A stretch of DNA of 64,000 bases from Zhengitettix transpicula. Taxonomy: Eukaryota; Arthropoda; Insecta; Orthoptera; Tetrigidae. Shown in pieces: positions 22,805-35,183 of the stretch. Position numbers and translations under genes: made by a program. The notes beneath the pieces were generated by a model, which worked only from the letters and a program-made list of their open reading frames with translations, was not told where the DNA came from and searched no databases. Every line of letters starts with the position of its first letter. Position 1 is the stretch's first letter. The DNA is taken from assembly GCA_037074705.1 (NCBI GenBank), contig CM073590.1, positions 162,686,746-162,750,745 on the forward strand. The letters are read 5' to 3'.

Positions 22805-23340
22805 TGCAGGCAGGCTACATATGGGCTAATACACATACTCTTATAGCATAGGAAAGGAGGATGCGGAAAGGTTAACTAGGGTTTTTTTTTTGTTTTTTAG
22901 GGCAACTGGCTACATGAGGGTAATCCACGTTGGACAACTCCCCTTTAATAGCATAGGAAGGGATTTGAAAGGGGGGATGCGGATAATAGAGGAAGGTAGC
23001 CAAGGATTAACTAGGGCCCCCGGGCTATATTTTAAGGATCCTACCCGGCATTCGCCTAAAGAAATGCAGGGAAAACCCTAGAAAAACCTGCGTCAGGTAG
23101 GTCAGGCATTGGGTACTTGTCGCACGCCCTTCCGATAGCGGAAGAGGAGTTTGCTGTGGCGACGCAGCATTCACTTCTCCGTGCCTCGACCCGTTTAGGA
23201 GGCAGCTGGCCGACTATTCCCAAAAAGAATAGAGAACAACTCTTACCGTATGCCCAAGGCCGGGGTACCTTCGCTTGTAGTTGAAAATCAGGAAGAGAAG
23301 AAGGCATCTCCGTCTCTCCTAAAAGATTCTGCTTCCAAAG
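22805..23340 (-). repeat. Family A: short fragment followed by a longer minus-oriented copy
   Basis: 22805-22870 contains GGCAGGCTACATATGGG...AGCATAGGAAAGGAGGATGC, a deleted 3' part. It is followed by T10 GTTTTTTAGGGCAACTGGC, the start of another minus-oriented copy that runs to CTCTCCTAAAAGATTCTGC near 23335. In this copy the block with CCGAGGTGCCTCGG is mostly deleted. Two copies in the same orientation lie side by side, as at 15398 and 31086. Confidence 0.8.
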
Positions 23341-26239
23341 CATTTATTGCGTCCTATTTTAGAAATTCACTTTTGTAACTCACGTTCACTTAATTAAATA
23401 TATTCACCTTCACACGTAACGGAGGATCGAACTTTTTTTTACCAAACACAGAAGCATAATAACTTTAAAATAAATCTGACTAATTTAATACCTTTTTATA
23501 CAGGAACAATGATCAGTCCTGGATGATTCGTTCCTTGACAAAAGAAGCTTGTAATCGTCAAGGTTTGTGTGATTAAATAATAATACGCAGCTCATTGACC
23601 CTTAGTAAAATATGATTGTCGATTAAAATAAGAAAAGTTTGCAAGGACGTGATTGATATTGGTGCGAACCCCTATGGAGCAGAATTCCAGTGGATTACGA
23701 TGACACGTCAAACTCTGAAAGGACAGAGGGGTTTGAGGAGTGGCTATCATCTCCCCGAATATTCGAAGAGGGATGTAGAGCGCGGATTTTAGCAGTTAGT
23801 TAAAATGTGGAGGCAAGAGATTAATAGTTTAAAAGAGGAGCTAAGGAATTGGAGTTAGTAGTTGAAAAGTTATCAATTGGGAGAATTGAACTTGGTCCGG
23901 AAGAGGTGATTTAAATAGTGTAAGGTGACGTGCAAAGTGGGAAAGAGAGTTAAAAATTACTGATTAAGGTGAGTTTGATAAAAGCTGAAGGAACGGCGCG
24001 GACGACCATGTCAGCATAAGTAATCTGCAATCTCCGACGAGGACTCACGACATGAAACTTCGATGCAGGAACATTCTGCAAAGCATGTTCTGTTTAAACT
24101 ATCGGTCTTTAGTTGATGAATAACATAAAAAAAAATATGTAAATTGGCCACCGCCTAAAATAGATATGAAGGCCGCACTCATTTCCTCGTTGCTCTAAAA
24201 AGTGTATATTCATTAAAATGCCATCTAACTTGGCACCACACTCATGATTTAATTACAATTTTTTTTTTAAAAATTTCCTTTAAAAACACTGCATCCCTTA
24301 CTATTAAATATTATATAATTTCATGTCGCAAGGGGAGTCGATAAAATCCAATATTAATACAATGACAAAGAATTCGATCTTATTCATCAATCATTAGCGG
24401 TCAAATGGATGTGAAATTTGATAAAATTACAAATATGCGAAATATTGAGGGCCTTTTAAGAGGAACCGAATTACTCTTGTATGATAATAGAAACTATTCC
24501 ATCAACTTATGAATATATTTGTAGGGGAAGATTTTAACATGGTGGATTCTTCCGGAGACAACTTTTGGTGTGACGTTAATTTATATCTTGAATTGGTCAA
24601 TGTGTACTGTTATATGGGCAGCACAGTGTTATTGGTTCCTTGTGAAGTTTATATTATAATTAATAATTTTTATTTTTACTTCATATTTAAGCTTCCTTAC
24701 TTTTGTTGTGCTTCTTCCGATAATGTGCTGTAATCCTAACATATTCTCTCTTATTTACGCATGTAGTATTGTTTATATTACTGCCAATATTTTCTCAATT
24801 ATCCCATTTCATGTATGTACAAATATCTACTCTTACAATTCTGTATATTACTGTTTAATTATAGTTCTTAATTGTCTTTGTGTAAATATTATTCTATTTA
24901 TTTTTGTAATTAATATCAATTTGGCTTGTCCTATTTCCTCAGCAGAAGACCAGTGGAATTAATATATCTAATCTAATCAATTGACCGATCTCATGATCAT
25001 TTAAAGTGTGTCCATTGGTTAAATACTTGATACGGTTTGATGAAATCCCTTTAAGATATTATTTGCAACCATGATTAAATTTTTAATACGTCATAGGTAA
25101 TAATGGTAATTAATTAAAACACACGTTTAAGTACATCAATAGAAATTAGCATGTTAATACATCCTAATATTCATTGAGAAAGCAAGAACATATGGTCCCA
25201 AATGAAATCCGAAGTTTCTCAATTTTTGTAGGTTTTAAAAAAGTGGGAGTGACGTTAACGGTGACCCTGAAAACCCGTGGAGGGAAAACCTGCGATCCTG
25301 ATCTTTGACATTCTAGAAACGAGTTAAAGTATCTCGTAAAAATTATGCCAAAAGAATAATATTGTTAGAGAGGTTGCCATGAGTAACGATTAATTAGTTG
25401 AATCTTGAAAAAAAACACATTTCTTTCGCGTTTTAAATATATGCGTTTGGCCGGTAAGTCCAACTAAACATTAAGGTTCTTCCGTATATCTAAATACGTA
25501 ATTTTTTATTATAACATTTCAAATTTAGCTACGACAGGAAATCAAATTATGAGCTGCTATTTGTAATTCTATGTCTGTGGAACTTGAGAAATAATATTAA
25601 CGAAATAGCTTAAAACCTTAATTTTAGTCAGAACAAAAATATTCCATGGGAAATGGAAGTGGTTGAGCCTGTTATTGCCGATTTCGCTTGGAATCCCTTT
25701 CGAGGGATCTTCTTCCTGAGGGTACTGTTTCCGCTGACACTCGATACGGAGGCAGATAAAGTTACTCCTGTCAATATGGATAGCAGCAAACCAAGCAGGT
25801 TATAGTTTCATGACATTCAATCCGATGTAAACGCAAGCTACCCAATGCTCAGACTAAGATTTTCCGCGAAAATCAGTTGCATTGCTGTTGTAACAAATAT
25901 TCTATAATTACAAGGAACATATCACTTTATCTTGCGGTAGACAGTAAATCGCATGCCGCACGCTCTTTTATATGTATTATAATTGAATTAACCATTTTTA
26001 TGAGTGATATCTTTAATTAATTGCTCATAGATATTATAATTTAAAAAATTATTTACATTTCATAAAACGAGAATTGCATTCTTTTAACGTTTCAATATTA
26101 CGTTTAGTTTTCAAAAATTACTTTTAAAAATAATTACCGAAGAACCAGAATTTCTTAAACATTCCTGTTGGAAGAAATCGTCTCGTCTGTATTTTAGTCC
26201 TTGTTTTATAATAAGAGACAAAAAGTTGCTAACGTGAAA
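23341..26239. other. AT-rich non-coding DNA
   Basis: Nearly 3 kb with no supported gene. Frames at 24509-24733 and 24708-24962 overlap, are rich in Phe/Ile/Tyr/Cys as expected of AT-rich random sequence, and have no recognised family. A purine-rich stretch at 23640-23990 contains stops in all frames. Confidence 0.4.
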
Positions 26240-26453
26240 AACGAGTATTGAATATGTATAAAAATTTCTATCGTTGCTAGCATGTTTTATTGGACAATAA
26301 GGAATATGGAATAGATGCTATAATAATGTACGAAAACATATTTCTTCTATTGTTATAAGATATTTTCGAGTATTCCGTTCTCTAAGTAACATAAAGAGGA
26401 GAAATAGACATGCTAGCAACGATAGAAATTTGTATACATATTCAATACTTACG
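26240..26453. mobile_element. Short inverted-repeat (MITE-like) element, about 214 bp
   Basis: Two ends of about 45 bases are inverted copies: CGAGTATTGAATATGTATAA...ATCGTTGCTAGCATGT at the left, and ACATGCTAGCAACGAT...TACATATTCAATACTT at the right. They differ at only a few positions. The roughly 120-base centre has no coding potential. The class is unknown; no clear target-site duplication was found. Confidence 0.7.
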
Positions 26454-26742
26454 AAAACTCCCGCAGTCAAAATATTATTCACCTTGTACAGTAATTAGAA
26501 ATTGTACTTTAATGATTTCTTTTAAATTTTAAGCTTCCTAGTGATAAATATATTGGTTTAAACAAACAGTTTAATAAATGTCGATATTGAGTATTTCTGA
26601 AATTCTCGTTATTAAGTCCAAGTATCATTGTAAATTAATTTCAGAATATTAATACTATTAATTTTCAATGTGACATTAGTTCTTTAAACATAATCTTCAA
26701 CACTGCTTTATGTTTATAAATTTTAAATTGTTGTGTTCAACT

Positions 26743-26995
26743 TTTTTGTTCATTTCTGGGAACCTTGTCCCTTTCTTCAGATGTTAAGAAGAGCCTAGAG
26801 CGACACAACTGCACTCGTCAGTTGACAATAGGCTTGTAAACTGACGAGTGCAGTTGTGTCGCTCTAGGCTCTTCTTAACTCTTGAAGAAAGGGACAAGGA
26901 TCCCAGAAACGTTGTGTGGTACTTATTTTATCACTTCTTTTGTCTGTATTTGGCTATCTTTTTTATTATTAATATTCAATCAGACGTAATTTTTT
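26743..26995. repeat. Family B head-to-head palindrome
   Basis: Left arm (26743-26827, minus sense) and right arm (26838-26995, plus sense) share GACGAGTGCAGTTGTGTCGC, then GGCTCTTCTTAA, GGGA...TCCC and AGAAA. The centre between arms is about ten bases, so the locus would form a long snap-back hairpin. The left arm stops soon after the GAAA box, while the right arm continues through the family tail to about 26995. Confidence 0.8.
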
Positions 26996-27654
26996 TCATT
27001 TCTTTGTAATTCTTTGAATTGACAGTTGTTGATTTTAAGAATTATACGCCTCAAAAGCTCTACGGATATGTAGAGAAACGTTATGTATTATAATTTTAAG
27101 TTAAGTTTGTGTCTGGTTTTTGGTGACTTTATTAGATATTAAAAATTTACAGATATTTTTGTTTCCATTTAATGATTTCTTTTGAATTGGAACCTATTTG
27201 TAATTATCTTAAAATTCAAAGGTCCGAGGTTTAAGTGAAATGAGAAGGTTCCGTAGGCGGCAGAGGTAAAACTGATAGTTCCGGGCATAGTTCTGCCGAA
27301 CTAGAACTATGCATTCTGGGAAGCAGGAAGCAGGCGGCTGTTGTCTTCGTTTCTCTGCCTCTGATAATAGAGGGGGGGAGTTGGAGTTATGGAACGGAGA
27401 AGAGAGGTTATGAGGGTTGTAGCTACTTCGAAGTGAGATAATAGTAAATAGTAACAACAATACTAAGCGGGACAGTAAAAATAAATTGCCTATTTTCTTG
27501 ATATGCGCACTTCATTTCCCAGTCCGCTGAAGAGTACGAAATGCATGAAAAAGCTGAAGTCTTTTATTTATTGTCACTCAGTCTTCATACATTACGAAAT
27601 ATTACATTGATGAAATTGTTAGCCAGACTCACAACTAATACAGCGCGAAAATTA

Positions 27655-28021
27655 ACTTACATTTTCCCCAAGGATGGTAAAGTAATTCGTATTCTTCTTT
27701 ATTATCATTCGATGGAATATTGCTGTATAAAATTATACTTTTTATTTAAATAAAATATTTCTGCTTTAGTTCATTCCTAATAAAGGAGATATTTCCTTTG
27801 TTCGTTGCGTAGTAACGTCTTTCTCTCGCGTGACGTCATTGTCTCTTGGCGCGCAGTAATTTAATATTTAATGATCACGGTTTTTAATTATAATTCTTTC
27901 CACATGTATGCTAGGCGTTTCTCACCCTCACAGTACCGGTTCTAGATTTTGGCAGAATACGTATACCAATTTTTGTTGCATTCTGTCCACGCGATAAAAT
28001 TTGTATAAAGAACAACTTAAA

Positions 28022-28055
<34 letters not shown>

Positions 28056-29275
28056 CATACAAATATACATCCTTTTTTATTGTATAGACTAGCTGGGTGC
28101 CCGGCGTTGCCCGAGATGTGCAAAACATTACGAAATACGCTGTCTTCAATAAAAATATATCAATTTTGAACATTTAAGTATTGTTTTTATCATAATTCTA
28201 TGTATCTTCCATGGGTATTGCAAGATATAATTGGGAAACATATTGGTTCCTGATCCCGTTAAATATTCCACGTCAAAAGTCAAGTTATTTAAAAGAAAAT
28301 TAATGCCATGGATTGTATAACCTTTCATAATAAATTATATTTATCACTCGATGTGGTATTGGTAGATTTAATTATACTTATTATTCAATCAAAATATTTT
28401 TGCTCAGCTTCATTTCTCAGAAATTGAACATCTATAACGTCGTTCCCAAAAATGGAAAACAAATATTGCTGTCCTAACCTCAAATTTTTGTTTCACGACA
28501 CAAATTGCACGCAATAATTTGTTTACATTTATACAAATTTATAGAAATACGTTGCGTAAAGTATAATTAATTGTACTTTTAATTCAATTTAAATGTTCCT
28601 ATTTCTGTACATACCTTTGACTGATAGTGCATTAATTGAATAACGACCATAAAAACTTTCGGAGTTCCGTACGTCATTTTCAATACTTTCATAGTTACAA
28701 ACATATAATTCAGCAGTCGTACCTTAGACAAATCTTATTATCTTCTGAAATATTATACAGGATACAATAGTACGTTATATTATGAAATTTTATAAATCTC
28801 GACCGACACACATTTGAATGTATTATAAGGCGCCATATTGGCTTTATCAAAGATAGCGGGATAATTAACTATTCCAAATTAACTTTGCGCAAGGATGGTA
28901 AAGTGTTTCGTATTGTTTTTTATTACTATTCGATGGAGTAATACTGGAAAAAATTTTACTTTTTATTCAATCAAAATATTTCTGCTTTATTTCATTACGA
29001 AATACAGAACTATATTTAGGATGCGTCAATGTCTTGAAAACTTATGACGTCATCGTCTCGCGCAGTAATTTAACACTTATTCGTAACTTATTTCAATTAT
29101 AATTATTTCCACGTTTATTCTAGGGGTTTCTCACCCCCACAGTACCGGTTCTCGATTTTGGCAGAATATATATACCAATTTTTGTTGAATTCTGTCCACG
29201 CGATAAAATTTGTATAAAGAACAACGTAAATACATACATACATACATACAAATATACATCCTTTTTTATTATATA
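27655..29275. repeat. Duplicated retroposon-like segment with ATAC microsatellite
   Basis: The block 27655-28080 recurs in the same orientation at about 28885-29275. Shared words include AAGGATGGTAAAGT, CGCGCAGTAATTTAA, CACAGTACCGGTTCT, GATTTTGGCAGAATA and GTCCACGCGATAAAATTTG, followed by a TACA/ATAC tetranucleotide array (about 28020-28060 and 29229-29260) and ATATACATCCTTTTTTAT. Copy 1 continues into TAGCTGGGTGCCCGGCGTTG, a CG-rich motif of a kind often found at ends of arthropod retroposons. A partial third similarity (TTCAATCAAAATATTTTTGC) lies near 28382-28403. No protein is encoded; frames here encode only tetranucleotide-repeat peptides. Confidence 0.6.
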
Positions 29276-30984
29276 GATATAATTTAAGTTTGTTAGTCAT
29301 TTCTGTATTTATTCATTTTCATTTAATTTTATCAATGTGTTAAATGTAATAGTTTTTAATGAAAATGTGTACTTTTTTACTAATGCTTTATTGATTCTCA
29401 ATCCTTTTCTTCAAACCACAGTGTAAATAAGCCTTCCTGCTGCGATCCAATTTACTTTCAAACAGAAGTGTAAGTAACCATACACTCTTAATAAAATAAA
29501 TATTGAATGTGCGAGTCCGTCCTTCCCAGGTGCACGCCGTAACTGTAAACAGGTTCAGCGAGCAGGACGTAATACTATATGATCCGTATGGTGCAGGTGG
29601 CATATAATGCAGAACCAGTGTCACGGACACGAAAACCGCAAACAGTGCAACCTAAACTAGCTCCGCTGAATGAAAGTAAGGTGTTGAGGCAGGTGACATC
29701 ATTTCCTAACAGTAACCGATATTCTATAACCCGTACTCAAGCAAACGAAAACGTTTCGCTTTTCTGCTGTGTACAATTGGTTAATTTTTTTTCACTTGAT
29801 TGAGTTGTCAGTCATTCATGAATCCGTTTATCTCTACAACGTCCCAGGGTCTTGATAAATTACTGATAAACTTCTCAAGCTTGTTACATTCTATGATGAA
29901 ACTTATTCTAGATAAAAAACGGCACAATAAATCGTTGGGAAACTAAATACAATTAAAATTATTCCTAACGCTGTTTATTTCCCACAAAATTCTCCGTAAA
30001 TAATTTTGAAAGATGCGTGGCTTATGGTTTTCTTTATATTTAATTGATCATACAATGTTAATATAAAGCGCTTTACAAAATAAATAAGAAAAACTAAGAA
30101 TTACATATTTTCATTTATCCATTCATTCGCGCCAATTTTGCTTCCTTCATTTTATCATTATTGGCTTACTTAAAATTTTCTTATTTATTTATTCAGATAT
30201 TTATTATAGGATTTCCCTTAATTTTAGCCATACTTAACTAAATAAATAAGAAAAATGGAGGTTGCCATCTATATAGGAAGTATCCAATAGAACCTAAATT
30301 TGCCACATAAATGAAGAAAATCGTATGGAGAGATTATTACTATTTATTATGTTTTGAATAAAGTTTCAAAGTAATCATCGTGTTGAATAGCTTCCAAGAT
30401 ATTCTGCGTCTTTTACGAGACTTCGTACACCAGGGAGACAATTTTCTGGTGCATTGGCGCGGGCAGAAAAAATTTAATACGAAACTATTCACATATTTAA
30501 TTAATGACATCGACGAAGGCTGGAACATAAAGGAAGCACGACAGTGCTATCGTTGCTAACGCAATGATATTTCCTATCAAATTTGTTCCTTCTATACGTT
30601 TCGTCCGTGGACATGCAAGTAAATTTCATGATTATACTTGTGCGGGTGTCCATTTTGAAATGATTATACGTTGCTTGAGAAACTGGGTATGGCGTCACCA
30701 GTTCGACCCTATGCCTTATTAAGGGCGGGGTTTGGTGGGGGTATGACGTCACCAGTGCTACTAAATTCGTTTGTTACATAAAGTATTGCTTGCCAGGACG
30801 TGTGTATCCATTCCTAGTCACCATATAAACACATGTTTGTATTCCTTATAACACGTTTGAGGGATACGGTAGACTTTTCTGCTTTTTGAGGCTGATTTCG
30901 TTCCGTGCAACCCACACATTTTTATGAAACAAAACACAGTTACAACGTACGTTAATAATTAATTTAGATTAATATGTGTGTAAT
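29276..30984. other. AT-rich non-coding DNA
   Basis: No supported gene. The frame at 29579-29803 and the minus frames at 30340-30752 are not recognisable. A GGCGTCACCAGT-like word occurs twice at 30690-30755 around a G-rich core. Confidence 0.35.
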
Positions 30985-32510
30985 AGAGACGGGCCACTCC
31001 GGAGCGGGTCGTTTCAAACGAACGACTCCCGCCAAGGAGCGGCTCCCCGCTCGGTCCGAATGATTCCGAAGGGTCGTACAGGTTTATTTTTTTTTTTAAG
31101 GGTAACAGGCCACATGAGGGTAATCCACATGGTGGCATCTCCATTTTAATAGCATAGGAAAGGATCTGAAAGGGGGGATGCGGAAAGGTAGAGGAAGGTA
31201 GCCAAGGGTTAACTAGGGCCCCGGGCTATGGTTTAAGGATCCTACCCGGCAATTCGCCTAAAAGTGATGCAGGGCAAACCCTAGAAAAACCTGCATCTGG
31301 TAGGTTGGCCATTTGGTACTAGTCCCACGCCCTTCCCATGGCGGGATAGTGGTTAGCTGTGGGGTCGCAGCTTTCCCCTCTCCGTACCTTGATCAGTTTA
31401 GGAGGCAGCTGGCCGACTATTACAATAGGAATAGAGGACAACTCTTACCGTATGTCCAAGGTCTGTGACCCCTGTGACCCCTCTCAAAACAGGTCGAGGT
31501 GGCTCGGCTTGTGGTAACCTTAGTTCAAAAAAAGGAGGAAAAGGCACCCCCAACGGTAGCCCCTTCGTGTCTCTCCTACAAGGTTCTGCCTGCGAGAGAA
31601 TAACCCTCGCAGGCGACTTAGCCGTACAGGTTTTTTTTATATTTTTTTTATTTTTAGGGCAACAGGCTACATGAGGGTTATCCACGTTGGGCAACTCCCC
31701 TTTAATAGCATAGGAAAGGATTTGAAAGGGGCGATGCGAAAGGGTAGACGAAGATAGCCAAGGGTTAACTAGGGCCCGCGGGCTATAGTTTAAGGATCCT
31801 ACCCGGCATTCGCCTAAAGAAATGCAGGGAAAACCCTAGAAAAACCTGCATCAGGTAGGTCGGGCATTGGGTACTTGTCCCACGCCCTTCCGATAGCGGT
31901 AGAGGAGTTTGCTGTGAGGACGCAGCATTCCGTTCTCCGTGCGTCGACCAGTTTAGGAGGCAGCTGGCCGACTATTCCAATGAAAATAGCGGACAAGGCC
32001 TGTGACCCCGGAACATACACCTCTCAGAACAGGCCGAGGTGCCTCGGCTTGTGGGAACCTTAGTTCAAAAACGGAGTGGAAAAGGCATCCCCAAAGGTAG
32101 CCCCTTCGTATCTCGCCTACAAGGTTCTGCCTGCGAGAGAAAGCCCTCGCAGGTGCTGTACAGGGTAAAACGCTCCTCCATTTCTGTGTGGCAGCTCCCA
32201 ATACGTTCGGGAGCGAGAGAGTTTGGGCCTTGTGCGGGAAGAGGTGTACGGAGCCATGCGAATAAACTGCTCTGCGCTCCCTCAGATGCTGAAGACCTAC
32301 GATTGTACAACAATGTTTGAGTAACTGGCATATCAATATTACGTTTGATGTAGTAGCTCGACTTTCACTTCTCGTTTCGACTCACTGCTCCACACATGGA
32401 GGTTTTCGAAATAATATTTGAGTGAATGAGTTGAAAATCAACCATTAAAATAACCGACGCAAAGAGCGGGAGTCGAAGAGCTCCCGTCATGGAGCGGTTC
32501 CGATCAACCT
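30985..32510. repeat. GGAGC/GCTCC-rich flanks around a family A tandem; possible hAT-type remnant
   Basis: At 30985-31080 and again at 32450-32510 the DNA is rich in GGAGCGG and CTCCCG words in both orientations (GGAGCGGGTCG, CGACTCCCGCC, GAGCGGGAGTCG). Such terminal sequences are common in hAT-type non-autonomous elements of insects. The two patches are separated by the family A tandem at 31086-32165, which could have inserted into one such element. Exact ends and an 8-base target duplication could not be defined. Confidence 0.25.
31086..32165 (-). repeat. Family A head-to-tail tandem, two near-complete copies, minus orientation
   Basis: Copy one (31086-about 31628) and copy two (about 31629-32165) each start with a T tract and AGGGYAACAGGCYACATGAG and end beyond the 5' hairpin: CTGCGAGAGAATAACCCTCG and CTGCGAGAGAAAGCCCTCGC. 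Beyond it they read GACTTAGCCGTACAGG and TGCTGTACAGG respectively. The shared GTACAGG suggests the true 5' end of the family. Copy two is closer to the common sequence; copy one has more substitutions, so the two are not a recent simple duplication. Frames of 60-127 codons here are repeat translations. Confidence 0.85.
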
Positions 32511-32748
32511 CCAGAATGTAAATATTGAATATAGAATCTAAGTAAACATTGTTTCCAATTGGATATGTCGTACGTATTTTACTCATTTACAGGGATAATT
32601 ATTCGTCTGATAATACATCCAGACACAGGCATGAGTCTCTCAAGCTGGAATGGAAATAATAGTACAACTGAATTATTACTGTACTAGTAAATATTAGAAT
32701 AATATATTTAAAGAATAATTAACAAACTTTACTATAAAAAAATGACTG

Positions 32749-32952
32749 GGCAATTTTTTTTGCAGAACGAGTTCTCGGGTTTCCACACAGTTACAACAGC
32801 GATTAAACCGCAACGTTTCGACGACCGCAAGCTCTGTCGACATCTTCGTCCTGGAAGCTGAGGACAGAGCTTAAGGTCGTCGGTTCGTCGGGGTTTAATT
32901 GTTGTTGTACCCACGTGGAAATCTGAGAACTCGATCTTTGTAATTTTTTTTT
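32749..32952. repeat. Imperfect palindrome, about 204 bp, hammerhead-like core
   Basis: The left arm has GAACGAGTTCTCGGGTTTCC, ACAACAGCGATTAAACC and CGACGACCGCAAGCTCTGTC. The right arm contains the inverted counterparts GACAGAGCTTAAGGTCGTCG, GGGGTTTAATTGTTGTTGT and GAGAACTCGATC. The arms meet near 32850 in CCTGGAAGCTGAGGAC. One strand carries a GACGAAGATGTCGACAGAGC...CGTCGAAACGTTG arrangement like the ribozyme-bearing terminal repeats of Penelope-like elements. The 60-codon minus frame here follows this palindrome. Confidence 0.6.
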
Positions 32953-33105
32953 AGTTAACGCTACGAAGCCTCAGGCTGTGGTCATGAAGTTATAAACGTT
33001 CCTGCACAGACAGACTGGAATAACAATAATGTCAAGACAAACCTTTCAATAAGTCCACAGCCTGAAGAGGATCCAAAAATATTCCAAAGCGTAGCACTGT
33101 TAACT
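32952..33105. repeat. Second inverted repeat abutting the previous palindrome
   Basis: It begins AGTTAACGCTACGAAGCCTC and AGGCTGTGG and ends with the inverted counterpart CCACAGCCTGAAGAGG...GCGTAGCACTGTTAACT. On the plus strand the right arm reads CTGAAGA, a possible stem GGAT...TTCC, then AAAGCG, again like a decayed hammerhead core. It starts where the preceding palindrome ends. Confidence 0.5.
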
Positions 33106-34504
33106 AAACATTTTTAGTAAAAAAGATTTGAATAGTAAAAAGTCTGATGGTTCTTAAATATATCTTATTTTATTTAGAAACATAGATTAAAATAAAATAT
33201 TATGATCACGCATTACGATATCCTGTCAAGCTTTAAATTGTGCTTTTTATCTTAAAATCTTTTTGTCTCGCGTGATTCATCTTATAAATTATCGAACTAT
33301 GATTTGACTTTATGATATTCTCATTATAGTTGCTTTTTCAAACTCTTTCACGACTCAGATGCAGAAAGCATTCCCCCTGGGCAGTGCTAAACCGAGTAGA
33401 TCCATGTCTTAGAGAAGTGGGTTGTACGTACGTATGCTGTGATACTTACACCCCGAAGGGAAAAGATATTGTCGTTCGAAACGTCGATTTCTTTCATACT
33501 ATCCTCTTTGATTCCACATTGCTCCTTCATTCTATTTTCCTAAATATTTATGTATTTTTTCTCTCAAAATAATACAATAGAACACCTGACCAAAGCTAAC
33601 TAAATATTAAATCCATCATTCACATCAAATGTAAAAACACACTTGCAAACTATCAAAGTTTGACATGCAAGGACTCGAGAACCAAGGAACTGTTTATTTT
33701 TACTTGACAGAGATTTGTCATGTGGTAAGGTCGCTTGATGAGACTCTCAATTACATGTATAAATTACTTTAATTGATATTTTTAAAAAAATTGCTTGAAT
33801 TTAATAACACAAAATTTATTTCATTTACTATAATTTTTTGCCAAATTTTAAAAATTCATCCTCATACACAGAGCGCGTACTGCAAAATAAGAAATATCTC
33901 AGGGTTCATTAAGAAAAAAAAGTTTAGAAATATAATGATACAACCGCGATATTTGCTTACATAAACTTCAGCCGGTGGCCTCGGGAAATGGTGTGTGGTA
34001 TCCCTTCTTCTTGCAGCTAGTCCACATTCAAGACTTATTTTATCTTAATTCTGCAATCCTCAAGAACAATCATCTAGATGAGCATAATAACATATTTTGT
34101 CTGGATCATATCTTGAAGGCTCAATCACAACATTTGCCAAATTAAATCCAGACGCACATTGCTAAATTACATCTCCTCTCTCTCTCTCATCAGTTTTGTA
34201 CAACCAGCTTACTCTGCAAACTACCACGTCTGCGCTGACCCTTTCATCTCCTCTGACCACCCCCTGCGTGGTCGAGACAAAAAAACTCTCTTTTCCAAGA
34301 ATCCGCTTCCCAGTGCCGCGCTTTGTTTACGAATAAAAATTCTTGTTCCATTGGTTCGTTCTTTCTATCAGGTGTTAAGGCCCATATGATAAATTTTATA
34401 CTCCTCCAAAAATTACAAACGAGGAACACAATTCTGTTTTTATTATCGCCTTACTTAGAGAAGAATTAGGTGAGAGTTAAAGGGGATAGAGTATTATTTT
34501 TAAT
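33106..34504. other. AT-rich non-coding DNA
   Basis: Near 33455-33490 the sequence CCCGAAGGGAAAAGATATTG...TTCGAAACGTCG may be another decayed hammerhead-like repeat end. The frames at 33330-33572, 33773-33964 and 34159-34389 have no recognised product. Confidence 0.35.
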
Positions 34505-34765
34505 TGAAAGGCTACATGAGAATTATCCAATTTGATGACTGCTCCCCATTAATAGCATTGGAAGTGATGGAAAGGGGGGATCCGGAACACAAGGAGTGGC
34601 TATAAAAAAGCTTTGCGTCAGATATGTCGAGCTCTTGGTTCTTGTCCCACGCCATTCGAGTAACAGGAGATGAGGGGTTTGTTATGCGGACGTAACTTAA
34701 CCGACTCCATGCCTCGACCACATTAAGGAGGCAGATGTACGTCTGGTCCAATGAGAACAGATACC
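34505..34765 (-). repeat. Diverged family A copy, minus orientation
   Basis: The order of blocks is kept (AGGCTACATGAGAATTATCC, CCCCATTAATAGCATTGGAA, GAAAGGGGGGATCCGGAA, CTTGTCCCACGCC, GCCTCGACCACATTAAGGAG), but there are many substitutions and deletions. It is an older or separate subfamily compared with the copies near 10, 12, 15 and 31 kb. Confidence 0.75.
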
Positions 34766-35183
34766 AACCTACTTCCGATATCAAATATGACTTGCGTTGT
34801 TGTAAAATAGCGGAAACTAATTGTGTTTTAAAAGTAAACAGGAAATGTACAATAAAGTCATTTCATATATACACTTATGGTTATTTGACATGAATAAAAT
34901 AAAGTTTATTCAGGAATTCCCACATATATGACGAATAAGTATTTTCATATTTTATTACAACTTTATTAATATTAACAACAATAAATGATAAGTGATGTAC
35001 AATAGTGATTCATATGAATGATGAAAAATTTAAATAGGCCTTATGTAAATGCAATATTACTACATTTTTAATATACTTCACTGAAAATGTAACGTGCTTT
35101 GTACAATGTATATAGAGTATAATTCATGTTCTTAATAACATCTGTCAACGTGACAGGTATTATTATTTATTTTTCATAGTGCA
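34766..35183. other. AT-rich non-coding DNA
   Basis: No feature is visible. Confidence 0.4.

Noticed and set aside
28018..29262. ATAC arrays as a CRISPR-like array
   Set aside because: Simple tetranucleotide repeats without spacers in eukaryotic DNA.
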